Under the pieces are notes generated by a model. That model ran no database searches, was not told the DNA's origin, and worked only from the letters and a program-made list of their open reading frames with translations. From an uncultured Spirochaetales bacterium (GTDB lineage Bacteria; Spirochaetota; Spirochaetia; Sphaerochaetales; Sphaerochaetaceae), in NCBI GenBank assembly GCA_944390865.1, contig CALXRC010000004.1, positions 1-64,000 of the forward strand: 64,000 nucleotides of DNA. Direction: 5' to 3'. The position numbers were made by a program, and so were the translations under genes. Of this stretch, positions 16,505-23,712 are shown one piece after another; within the stretch, counting starts at the first letter, position 1; the number at the start of each line of letters is the position of its first letter.

Positions 16505-17672
16505 ATCGGCCTTTGTCCTTGATCAGTGAGCTTGCCCGTGTAAGCTTAGTGCCTTTCTTGTTGATGTCCAGTATGACACGTTCAAGCTCACGCTTCTTTC
16601 TGGCCTGTTCCTTGAACAGTTCCTCCTGCTCGATATCATCGCCGCTGTACATCTGATACAGTCCGACGCCCAGAAGCCTTATTCCGCCGCCTTTATAGCG
16701 CTGCCAGAAGAGGCGTGAGGCATATTCGAAAACATCGCTGGAATTGTATATCCCGTCCTGAGGAGTTGTCTGTATGCTTGTCGTCGTGAAATCAGGATAG
16801 CGGATCTTGACGCCGACAGTGCGGGCGACAAAGTGCTCATCCAGAGAGCGGAATGCCACTTCCTGGCTGAGCTCCATCAGATAGTTGTCTATGGCATCCT
16901 TTTCGATCAGGTCTGGAAAGAATGTCCGTTCGGCCGAGATTGAGTGGGACTTGCTTTCACCTGACCAGATTCCGGGATCGATTCCTCTGGAAGCCTTGTA
17001 CAGGTATGTCCCCTGAGCTGAGCCGAAAAGCCCTGACAGCCGCTCCAGCGAGTACTCCCTCAGCTCCTGCGTAGTCCTGATGTTGTATTTCTCAAGCTTC
17101 TCAACGGTTGCCTTTCCCACACCCCAGAGCTTTTTCAGTCCGACAGTGTCGACAAAATCCGTCTCCAGACCGGAAGGCACAATTGTCAGTCCGTCAGGCT
17201 TCTTGAAATCAGAGGCGAGTTTTGCAATAAAACGCGATGAGCCGACTCCTACAGAAATAGTGAGGCCTGTCTCTTTCCTTACCCGTTCCTTGAGCAGCAC
17301 TGCCGCCTGTCTCGGGCTTGAATAAAGCAGCCCTGTTCCTGTCATGTCAAGGTAGGCTTCATCAATTGACGCCTGGAGGTAATCAGGCGCAATGTCACTG
17401 ATTATTGCCATGACTTCTTTTGATTTCTCGCTGTAGCGCTTCATGTTGCCAGGTACGCAGACTGCCTGCGGGCACAGCCTCATTGCTGTTGTCATCGGCA
17501 TGGCAGAATGAACGCCGAACCTGCGGGCCTCATAAGAGCAGGTCGAGACAACACTTCTGGGCCCCTTGTGCCCGATGATGAGCGGCTTGCCTTTCAGTGA
17601 AGGATTGTCAAGCACCTCAACGGCCGCAAAGAAGGCATCCAGATCAACATGAAAGAAAACAGCTTCACTCAT
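16494..17672 (-). CDS. dinB: DNA polymerase IV
   Basis: A Y-family translesion polymerase of 392 aa. The palm domain carries FFHVDLDAFFA (catalytic Asp at residue 10) and the SIDEAYLD motif near residue 104, followed by thumb helix-hairpin-helix segments and the little-finger domain. The start overlaps the ddl stop codon (ATGA), so it is the last gene of murE-ddl-dinB. Joining a translesion polymerase to wall-synthesis genes is unusual and probably only economical packing. Confidence 0.94.
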   Translation of the reverse strand: MSEAVFFHVDLDAFFAAVEVLDNPSLKGKPLIIGHKGPRSVVSTCSYEARRFGVHSAMPMTTAMRLCPQAVCVPGNMKRYSEKSKEVMAIISDIAPDYLQASIDEAYLDMTGTGLLYSSPRQAAVLLKERVRKETGLTISVGVGSSRFIAKLASDFKKPDGLTIVPSGLETDFVDTVGLKKLWGVGKATVEKLEKYNIRTTQELREYSLERLSGLFGSAQGTYLYKASRGIDPGIWSGESKSHSISAERTFFPDLIEKDAIDNYLMELSQEVAFRSLDEHFVARTVGVKIRYPDFTTTSIQTTPQDGIYNSSDVFEYASRLFWQRYKGGGIRLLGVGLYQMYSGDDIEQEELFKEQARKKRELERVILDINKKGTKLTRASSLIKDKGRFSG

Positions 17673-18604
17673 ACCTTCTTTCTATTATAGCGTATAAGAG
17701 CGTTTCCAATAAGATTGGAGACGAAGGCCTTCATTCCTCCGGCCTGTCCGGCCAGGACGAGCAGGTGGCTGGACGGCGTGCTGCCCGGGATTGTGTTTAT
17801 CTCATTGATCATCAGCCTGCTGCCGCTGAGGAAGAAATCAACTCTCATGTACAGCGAGCCATGCACAGCCCTGAAGGCTCTTGCCGCGTACTGTGTTATC
17901 TTATTCCTGATCTCCTCATCAATGAGCACTTCTTCAGGCGGAATGCAGCGCACTCTGTCTGAATATTTGTTCTCATATACATAATATGGAGCTGATGCGC
18001 TGACCTCAATCGGCCCTGCGACTTTCACCTCATCATCGCTGTAATCATAGAAGACAAGACACTCAAGTTCTCTCAGCGGACTTATCTCTTCCTGGACCAG
18101 CACTCTTTCATCAAGCTCAAAGACCCTTGCCAGCGCAGCGTCGAGACCTTTCCTGTCTGTCTTCTCAATCCCGATTGAGGAGCCTCCGCTGTTCATCTTG
18201 ACTATGTAGTGCTCTGCATCAAAAAGCCTGTCAGGCAGTTTGTCTCTCTGTCTCAGGCATACTGTCCTTGCTGTCGGTATCCCCGCCTGCGCAAAGAGCC
18301 TGAGCTGTGTGTCCTTATCCATGCCGATGCTGCTTGTGAGCACATCCTCGCTCACATAAGGCCTGTCCAGCAGCTCGAACAGGGCCTGAATGAGCCCGTC
18401 CTCTCCCATATGACCATGCATTACAGGGTAGAACAGGTCACAGCGGCTGGTGAAAAGAGCATGCGGAAGTTTTCCTGTCTTTGGAATAAGGATTTCCTCA
18501 ACTTCATGTCCAAGTTCTTCAAGTGTGGTCCTGATTGTCTGGGCCGACTTCAGGCTCACGTCATATTCAAGGGAAGGGCCCCCCTTAACAAGGCAGATTC
18601 TCAT
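17669..18604 (-). CDS. ddl: D-alanine--D-alanine ligase
   Basis: An ATP-grasp enzyme making the D-Ala-D-Ala dipeptide of peptidoglycan. The 311-aa protein has VKGGPSLEYDVSLKSA at the N-terminus, HGHMGEDG near residue 78 and the C-terminal MRVDFF...INEINTIPGSTPSS metal and substrate loop. The start at ATG 18604, with AGAGG upstream, overlaps the end of murE by 20 bp. The sequence is divergent from the enterobacterial enzymes but the key motifs are intact. Confidence 0.92.
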   Translation of the reverse strand: MRICLVKGGPSLEYDVSLKSAQTIRTTLEELGHEVEEILIPKTGKLPHALFTSRCDLFYPVMHGHMGEDGLIQALFELLDRPYVSEDVLTSSIGMDKDTQLRLFAQAGIPTARTVCLRQRDKLPDRLFDAEHYIVKMNSGGSSIGIEKTDRKGLDAALARVFELDERVLVQEEISPLRELECLVFYDYSDDEVKVAGPIEVSASAPYYVYENKYSDRVRCIPPEEVLIDEEIRNKITQYAARAFRAVHGSLYMRVDFFLSGSRLMINEINTIPGSTPSSHLLVLAGQAGGMKAFVSNLIGNALIRYNRKKV

Positions 18605-20027
18605 TGTCAGCAAACCTCTTCGCTGCACTCAGTACAGCTTCTCTTTCATTCCATTTTTTTCTGTATGTGCCGCAGTCAATTGAATCCTGCGGACCAAGGC
18701 CCAGAAAGAAAAGGACGTCGCCTTTTCCTGACATGGCTATGGCCTTTTCCACTGCCTTGCTTCTGTCTTCCTCAATAGCATAGGCGGCAGGATCCAGTCC
18801 CTCTGCTATCTCACTGCAGATTGCCTTCACGCTTTCTTCCCTCGGATCATCTTCTGTAAGAATGATCTGCCTGCACCATAGCGCCGCTTCCTGTCCCATC
18901 GGTTTCCGCTTTGACCTGTCGCGGCTGCCGGAAGCGCCGAAGAGTGCGATGAAGCCTGAGTCAGGATACTGTCTCCTGAAGGCTGAGAAGAGCTGATGGA
19001 ACGCATCAGGCGTATGCGCATAGTCGATGACAAAGGTCCTTTCATAAAGACTGAAGCAGTCAAGCCTCCCGGGAGGACAGGCAAGCTCTGAAAGATGGGG
19101 CAGCACTTCTTTCAGCTTTATGCCCAGGATATTTGAGGTGAGCACTGCAGCTTCATAGGCATTGTCTAGGACAAAGTCCTCAAAGTAGGGCAGTGAGTAC
19201 TCTCTCTCTTCATATCGGAATTTCAGTCCTGTCCTGCTGCGGCTGATTATTTCAGGCCTCTCCAGAAGGACAGGGCCATTCTGTCTTATGAAAGGCAGTA
19301 TTCTGCTGTCTGAATATGAGAAGACAGGGCCTTCGGTCATGCTGGCAAGTCTTGCCTTGCTCTCATAATAAGAGTCGAGACTCTTGTGAAACTCAAGGTG
19401 CTCGCTGCTCACCTTTGTATAGCAGGCTGCGGCAAAGACAGTGCCCTCAAGCCTGCAGTACTCCCTGCTCAGTGCATGGCTGGATGCTTCAAGAACGAAA
19501 TACTGGCAGCCGCCGGCAGCGGCTCTTGCCAGCAGAGCCTGCATGTCAAAGGCTTCAGGTGTCGTATTATGCAGCCTGTTTGCCTCAAGTCCGTCTCCTG
19601 CGTCAATGACGGCTGTCGTTGACAGGCCGGCTTTGAATCCCATTGCCTTTATCAGCTGATAGGTGAAGAAGGCAGTCGATGTCTTTCCGTCAGTGCCCGT
19701 GATTCCTATTGTCTTCATCTTTCTGCTGGGACAGCCGAAAAAAGCATTTGAAGCAAGGGCAAAGAGTCCTCTCACATCAGTTACAGTGATGACAGATACC
19801 GATGATTCAAGCTCCTTATGCTCATGAGCAGAGACAATTACAGCAGCTCCATTGCTGACTGCATCCCGGATGAAGTCTTCTCCGCTGACGTGAAGGCCGG
19901 CAAATGCGAAAAAGGCTGAGTTCTTTCTGCAGGATCGTGAATCATAATAAAGTCCTGTCAGCACAACGTCATTCAGGATATGCGCTTTCCCGCCGGACAG
20001 AAAGGCCAGCTGTTTTACTGTGAGCAT
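18585..20027 (-). CDS. murE: UDP-N-acetylmuramoyl-tripeptide synthetase
   Basis: MurE adds the third, diamino acid to UDP-MurNAc-L-Ala-D-Glu. The 480-aa protein has the Mur ligase ATP loop GITGTDGKTST near residue 106, the central domain with ASSHAL, and the C-terminal domain with the specificity motif TEDDPREES. DDPR differs from both DNPR (meso-diaminopimelate) and the DNPA-type loop of lysine enzymes; in spirochaetes ornithine is known as the third residue, so the substrate cannot be fixed from this motif. The ATG has no Shine-Dalgarno but a promoter sits 6 nt upstream. Confidence 0.93.
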   Translation of the reverse strand: MLTVKQLAFLSGGKAHILNDVVLTGLYYDSRSCRKNSAFFAFAGLHVSGEDFIRDAVSNGAAVIVSAHEHKELESSVSVITVTDVRGLFALASNAFFGCPSRKMKTIGITGTDGKTSTAFFTYQLIKAMGFKAGLSTTAVIDAGDGLEANRLHNTTPEAFDMQALLARAAAGGCQYFVLEASSHALSREYCRLEGTVFAAACYTKVSSEHLEFHKSLDSYYESKARLASMTEGPVFSYSDSRILPFIRQNGPVLLERPEIISRSRTGLKFRYEEREYSLPYFEDFVLDNAYEAAVLTSNILGIKLKEVLPHLSELACPPGRLDCFSLYERTFVIDYAHTPDAFHQLFSAFRRQYPDSGFIALFGASGSRDRSKRKPMGQEAALWCRQIILTEDDPREESVKAICSEIAEGLDPAAYAIEEDRSKAVEKAIAMSGKGDVLFFLGLGPQDSIDCGTYRKKWNEREAVLSAAKRFADNENLPC

Positions 20028-20033
20028 GAGACA

Positions 20034-20042
20034 ATAATAGCA
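20034..20042 (-). promoter_or_regulatory. extended -10 promoter of murE, leaderless
   Basis: On the minus strand TGC-TATTAT (20042-20034) is an extended -10 element. Exactly 6 nt separate it from the murE ATG at 20027, placing the start of transcription on the start codon. Confidence 0.5.
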
Positions 20043-20080
20043 TTCCCGGGGGAGTGACGCTACCTCAGGTGTCTTTGTTA

Positions 20081-20089
20081 TGCTATATT
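20081..20089 (+). promoter_or_regulatory. extended -10 promoter of the outer-membrane protein gene, leaderless
   Basis: TGC-TATATT (20081-20089) lies exactly 6 nt before the ATG at 20096. If used, the apparent AAGGA just before the ATG would fall outside the mRNA. Confidence 0.4.
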
Positions 20090-20095
20090 AAGGAC

Positions 20096-21121
20096 ATGAA
20101 AAAGGCTTTCATTCTTGTTTTTGCATTGCTCTTTGCCGCAGGGAATCTCTGTGCTGCAATCCATCTTCCCTCCAGAAGCATGTCGGTTGCGAGGGCAGGG
20201 CGGATTGAAGATGTCTTTTCCAATCCTGCGGCCCTGCCGTTCCGTTCTTCTGCTGACGGCAGCTTCCTGGTGGGGCTGAGCTATGCGGATGAGGCCGATC
20301 CTGAGATTTACAGGAATGATGAGAAGCTGAGCTTTTTCCAGTCATCGGAAATTGATCTGAGCCTGTCTTTCGGCGGCAGGCATGCCATGTTCTCTCTAGC
20401 AGTAAGTTATGATCTGGATGACAGGAAGGCGGAGCCGCTTACTTATGACATGTACTTCAAAATGCACTTCCAGCTGGATCTCGGCTATGCCGCCGGACCT
20501 TTTTCTGCAGGTGCCCGGCTGCAGGGAGGAAGCAGTCTTGTGCGCACAGACAGGAGAGTGGAGTCGGCCTGGGACTATGCTGCAAACTTCTTCTTTTCAC
20601 AGTTTTACGAGAACTCTGGAAGCGAGTACTTCCAGCTGGGACTTGGCGCAATGTGGCATGATGACTGGTTCACAGTCGGGCTGTACAGCGACCGGGTTGT
20701 GGCTGCAGAGGGCGGAAACATCAGTTTCTCCCTTGACAGCATCACAGACTCGCTCAGTCTCGGTCTGACGCTGAACTTTCCGCGCTTCACCTCAGAGGGA
20801 GAACTCTATCTTCTCAGGCCATCGCTTGTCCTTCAGGCCGGAAACCTCACATCTTCTTCTGACAGCTATCTTCTGGCTGAACTTGATTTCTGCTTCCAGC
20901 TACTGCCTGACACAAATCTCACAGTCTCGACAGGCATAATCAGCTTCAGAAATGCAAGGGAAGACTATTTTGACAGCCTCAGAACAGACCAGAGTTTTTC
21001 TCTGGAGCTGGAACTGGGGCAGTGGTCTCTTGATTTCGACTACACCCTGCCTGTCGAATACTACAAAGGAGACAGCTCCAGGCCAATGAGCTTTACCATT
21101 GCCCTGAGATTCAATCCGTGA
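20096..21121 (+). CDS. predicted outer-membrane beta-barrel protein of unknown function
   Basis: The 341-aa protein starts with a signal peptide (residues 1-20, MKKAFILVFALLFAAGNLCA) and continues with many alternating-polarity segments, for example FQLDLGYAAGPFSAGARLQ and SFSLELELGQWSLDFDYTL, ending FTIALRFNP with a penultimate-type aromatic strand, as expected for a barrel. No catalytic motif is seen. It may belong to the large set of spirochaete barrel proteins; family assignment was not possible by eye. Confidence 0.75.
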   Translation: MKKAFILVFALLFAAGNLCAAIHLPSRSMSVARAGRIEDVFSNPAALPFRSSADGSFLVGLSYADEADPEIYRNDEKLSFFQSSEIDLSLSFGGRHAMFSLAVSYDLDDRKAEPLTYDMYFKMHFQLDLGYAAGPFSAGARLQGGSSLVRTDRRVESAWDYAANFFFSQFYENSGSEYFQLGLGAMWHDDWFTVGLYSDRVVAAEGGNISFSLDSITDSLSLGLTLNFPRFTSEGELYLLRPSLVLQAGNLTSSSDSYLLAELDFCFQLLPDTNLTVSTGIISFRNAREDYFDSLRTDQSFSLELELGQWSLDFDYTLPVEYYKGDSSRPMSFTIALRFNP

Positions 21122-21240
21122 ACTTCAGATTGTGATTGTTCCATTAGATTTAACGATATTAATGTTGTGCAGCTTCAGGCTGACGGACAAAAAACTTATG
21201 GATTAAAAGTGTAAGAGAATCTCTCTTAGGAGGCACTTGA

Positions 21241-21444
21241 ATGGGGAACCATTATGTGCCGGCACCTTTCCCTGCCAGCACAAGACTGACAGCTTATGGC
21301 CTGAGATTTTATGGAGCCGGCGAGTCTCGAACTCGCCACCTGCAGATTGCGAACCTGCCGCTCTACCCGATGAGCTACGACCCCGAAGAGAAATGGGCCC
21401 CAAAACGAAGCCCATTTCAACATGATCAGTTAGTGGTTGACTGT
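21241..21444 (+). CDS. doubtful small open frame with strong Shine-Dalgarno, antisense to tRNA-Ala
   Basis: AGGAGG at 21229-21234 is ideally spaced before ATG 21241 (MGNHYVPAPFP...). The frame stays open beyond 21444 but there runs antisense first to tRNA-Ala and then to the KEVPVE gene, so the boundary given is arbitrary. It may be a relic of a gene start or a chance match; I see no protein family. Confidence 0.15.
21312..21384 (-). tRNA. tRNA-Ala (anticodon CGC)
   Basis: The minus strand folds as a canonical 73-nt cloverleaf: acceptor GGGGTCG/CGGCTCC with the alanine identity pair G3-U70, D arm GCTC/GAGC, anticodon stem GCAGG/TCTGC with loop TTCGCAA (anticodon CGC), and T arm GGCGA GTTCGAG ACTCGCC. 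The discriminator is A and CCA is not encoded. It reads GCG codons. It lies downstream of the KEVPVE protein gene on the same strand. Confidence 0.93.
21393..21421 (-). terminator. hairpin after the KEVPVE-repeat protein gene
   Basis: GAAATGGGC and GCCCATTTC form a perfect 9-bp stem with an 11-nt loop on the minus strand, between the stop codon at 21446 and tRNA-Ala. The following bases (TCTTC) are not a true T tract, so termination may be partial, or the hairpin may separate tRNA and mRNA processing. Confidence 0.4.
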
Positions 21445-21445
21445 A

Positions 21446-22582
21446 TTATAAACCAGCTGCGGCCATTTTTACAAGCTTTTCCGCATCAGCCTGTTCACTG
21501 CTCAGGCTTGCAACAGACCATGCAGCATCTTTCAGCTCTGCTTCCTTTGCCCTGATGAGGCTTGTGACTTCATCCTTGTTGGCAAAACTGAAGATCAGTG
21601 CGATGTAATTGTCTGTATCGAAGACAAAGGCATTGGAATCAAAGATCTGAGAAAGCCTTTCCTCATCCACGCCGTCTGTCTTGGCAAAGAGGGCGAGGGA
21701 GATGTCGCATTCATCTTCGCGGGCGCAGGCGCATTCAGCGTCAAGCACCTGTGCAAAGTCAAGCATTCTGGTTTCAGCAGGAGTCTCAGCCGTCTGGGCA
21801 GCCGGCACCTCAACGACTTTCTCGACCTCAACTGGCTTTTCAACGATCTTCTCAACTTCAACAGGTCTCTCGACAATCTTCTCGACGACCTTTTCCACAG
21901 GAACCTCAACCGGAACTTCCTTCACGATCTCAATAGGAACTTCCCTGACAACTTCCTTGATGACGGGAACTTCCCTTACGACTTCCTGCTGCGAGGAGGC
22001 GACCGGGACTTCCTTTATGACTTCCTTGATAATCTCGACAGGAGCGGCTTCTTCTCTGACAGGAACCTCAACCGGGACTTCCTTAATGACTTCTCTTACG
22101 ACCGGAACTTCCTTCTCGATTTCCTTGATGACTTCTACAGGCACTTCCTTGACGACAACTTTCTCGACAGGAACTTCTTTTATGACCTCAACTGGAACTT
22201 CCCTGACGACTTCCCTGATCTGCGGTTCAGCAGCTCTGGGAGCGACTGTCTCCTGTGTCCTTGCAGCATCTACGGAAACGTTGACCGGATCATCTTTTGG
22301 TGCGCTTTCAAATGGTTTTGTGTAAGCATTCGGCGGTAATTTGTCTGCCTGGTCGGCAAATTCATCTTCATGACGCTTTGCTATCATGACTCCGATCTGG
22401 ATCAGGATCAGACCGATGAGGATCGGAAAGAGTTTAATCAGAACAGAGTAGACCTGGGAGTCAGTGATCTGATAGGCGGGGACAATGAAGTTTAGAAAAA
22501 CTAGAGCAAAAACAGCAATGACTACAAACGAGATAACAACGCTGGTTACCACTAGCTTTGCCGTATTTTTTGATTTTGGCAT
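21446..22582 (-). CDS. membrane-anchored KEVPVE-repeat protein of unknown function
   Basis: A 378-aa protein with two predicted membrane helices (residues about 10-35 and 47-67), a linker, a long Val/Glu/Lys/Pro repeat region (residues about 123-260, variants of KEVPVE, REVPVEVIKEV and VEKPVEVEKVV) and a C-terminal globular domain of about 100 residues containing CACAREDECDISLALF and FVFDTDNYIALIFSF. The C-terminal part has the flavour of a degenerate nucleotidyl-cyclase/GGDEF-like fold, but no motif remains, so this is a guess. GGAGG lies 9 nt before the ATG and a near-perfect promoter precedes it. The repeat region could be an extended spacer reaching from the membrane. Confidence 0.75.
   Translation of the reverse strand: MPKSKNTAKLVVTSVVISFVVIAVFALVFLNFIVPAYQITDSQVYSVLIKLFPILIGLILIQIGVMIAKRHEDEFADQADKLPPNAYTKPFESAPKDDPVNVSVDAARTQETVAPRAAEPQIREVVREVPVEVIKEVPVEKVVVKEVPVEVIKEIEKEVPVVREVIKEVPVEVPVREEAAPVEIIKEVIKEVPVASSQQEVVREVPVIKEVVREVPIEIVKEVPVEVPVEKVVEKIVERPVEVEKIVEKPVEVEKVVEVPAAQTAETPAETRMLDFAQVLDAECACAREDECDISLALFAKTDGVDEERLSQIFDSNAFVFDTDNYIALIFSFANKDEVTSLIRAKEAELKDAAWSVASLSSEQADAEKLVKMAAAGL
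21803..22216 (-). repeat. coding repeats specifying KEVPVE-type units
   Basis: About 138 codons of imperfect 6-7-residue repeats of Val-Pro-Val-Glu and Lys/Arg-Glu-Val. The repeats are degenerate at DNA level (GGAACTTCC-like words recur on the plus strand). They explain the long open frames on the opposite strand here. Confidence 0.8.
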
Positions 22583-22629
22583 AATAATTTCACCTCCGGC
22601 TTAACATATATACATTAAGTCACACATGC

Positions 22630-22662
22630 TGATATTATACAAGTCAAGATTTGATATGGCAA
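22630..22662. promoter_or_regulatory. overlapping face-to-face promoters between KEVPVE gene and divIC-like gene
   Basis: Minus strand: TTGCCA (22662-22657), 17 nt, TATAAT (22639-22634), a near-consensus promoter for the KEVPVE gene. Plus strand: extended -10 TGA-TATTAT (22630-22638) ahead of the DivIC-like ATG at 22656. The two -10 elements share the same bases, so only one promoter can be occupied at a time. Confidence 0.5.
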
Positions 22663-23147
22663 CCAAAAAACTGTTTATCCTTTTTTTTGTATTTGTTTTT
22701 ATATTCATTGTGCTTTTCACTTTATTCGGGCACAGTGGTCTGCTTGTGAACAGGTCATTGCAGCAGCGTCTGGATCAGCTTGACAGACTTGCTGAGGAAA
22801 AGCGGCTGGAAGTCCAGGCGCTTGAGCAGCAGAGAATGCAGGTACAGGAAGAAGACTACTTTGACGATGTCGCCCTTTCCCTGGGTTACAACCGCTATGG
22901 CGATGTCGTTTACTACTTTCAGGAACCTGATGTCATTGAGAGTCCCGCACCGTCTGCTGCCCGGACTGAGCAGCCTGTTGAGATTTATGAAGGTGCTGAT
23001 GCCTGGCTGCTGGCTCTGATTTCGCTTGCGCTCACTGTCTTTTCTGCCTTTTTGGTTTTCCTGATCAGGCATTTTGCCGGACGCAGGACGGAACATGCAC
23101 ACAAAGACGGACCTGTTTCCAGGTATGATAACTTTGACTGGTCATAG
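22656..23147 (+). CDS. FtsB/DivIC-like septum formation protein
   Basis: A 163-aa protein with an N-terminal membrane helix (residues about 6-26), then a coiled coil (LVNRSLQQRLDQLDRLAEEKRLEVQ split over residues about 30-60) and a DDVALSLGYNRYGDVVYYF segment resembling the end of the DivIC domain, typical of FtsB/DivIC proteins that form the FtsQLB divisome complex. Unlike classical FtsB it continues with a second membrane helix (residues about 118-140) and a charged tail. The start at 22656 lies within the promoter-rich intergenic region; an upstream ATG is possible but overlaps the promoters. Confidence 0.7.
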   Translation: MATKKLFILFFVFVFIFIVLFTLFGHSGLLVNRSLQQRLDQLDRLAEEKRLEVQALEQQRMQVQEEDYFDDVALSLGYNRYGDVVYYFQEPDVIESPAPSAARTEQPVEIYEGADAWLLALISLALTVFSAFLVFLIRHFAGRRTEHAHKDGPVSRYDNFDWS

Positions 23148-23160
23148 GGAGGATGCAAAA

Positions 23161-23712
23161 GTGCTTTACAATGATGATTCTTCACTGGAACTTGTCGCTT
23201 CAATGCTGCTTGAGAACAAGGTCGGAGTGATTCCTGCAGACACGATTTACGGCTTCAGCGCGAGAGCGAACGAGATAACTGCCGGACGCATTTATGAAAT
23301 AAAAGAGAGGCCAAGGAACAAGAGCTTCATAATGCTTTGCGGCAAGGACTGGCTGAGACAGTCGCGCTTTATCGTTCCAGAAGAGCTTTATGACCTCTGG
23401 CCCTGTCCTCTGAGTGTCATTGTCGCTGACAGGGAAGGGCACACTCAGGCGGTCAGAGTGCCTCAGGACAAGTACATCCTGTCGCTTGTCCGCCTGACCG
23501 GTCCTCTCTGGTCGACAAGCTGCAATATTTCATCAATGCCCAGCCTCACAAGCTACGATGAGATCACGGCGGCTTTCGCAGGAAAGGCGGACTTCTTCGT
23601 CAGAAAGAGAAAGGAGAGCACAAATGCTCTCCCTTCCACGCTGATTGACTGCACATCCAGGCCTTTCAGGATTATCCGTCAGGGTGCCTTTGACTGCAGC
23701 TGCCTCATCTGA
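23161..23712 (+). CDS. Sua5/YciO/YrdC family L-threonylcarbamoyladenylate synthase-like protein
   Basis: The family makes threonylcarbamoyl-AMP for the t6A37 modification of tRNA. The 183-aa protein shows GVIPADTIYGFSARA near residues 22-36, the basic loop KERPRNKSFIML and the C-terminal STLIDCTSRPFRIIRQGAF. The start is GTG 23161, which has GGAGG 8 nt upstream; longer in-frame starts lie inside the DivIC-like gene. It connects functionally with MtaB encoded at 2052, which modifies t6A further. It overlaps the convergent DUF1015 gene by 8 bp. Confidence 0.87.
   Translation: MLYNDDSSLELVASMLLENKVGVIPADTIYGFSARANEITAGRIYEIKERPRNKSFIMLCGKDWLRQSRFIVPEELYDLWPCPLSVIVADREGHTQAVRVPQDKYILSLVRLTGPLWSTSCNISSMPSLTSYDEITAAFAGKADFFVRKRKESTNALPSTLIDCTSRPFRIIRQGAFDCSCLI

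Noticed and set aside
21681-22325. Plus-strand Thr/Ser/Gly-rich open frame opposite the KEVPVE repeats
   Set aside because: It is the antisense reading of the repeats, with no ribosome-binding site; the minus frame has a promoter, Shine-Dalgarno and membrane helices.
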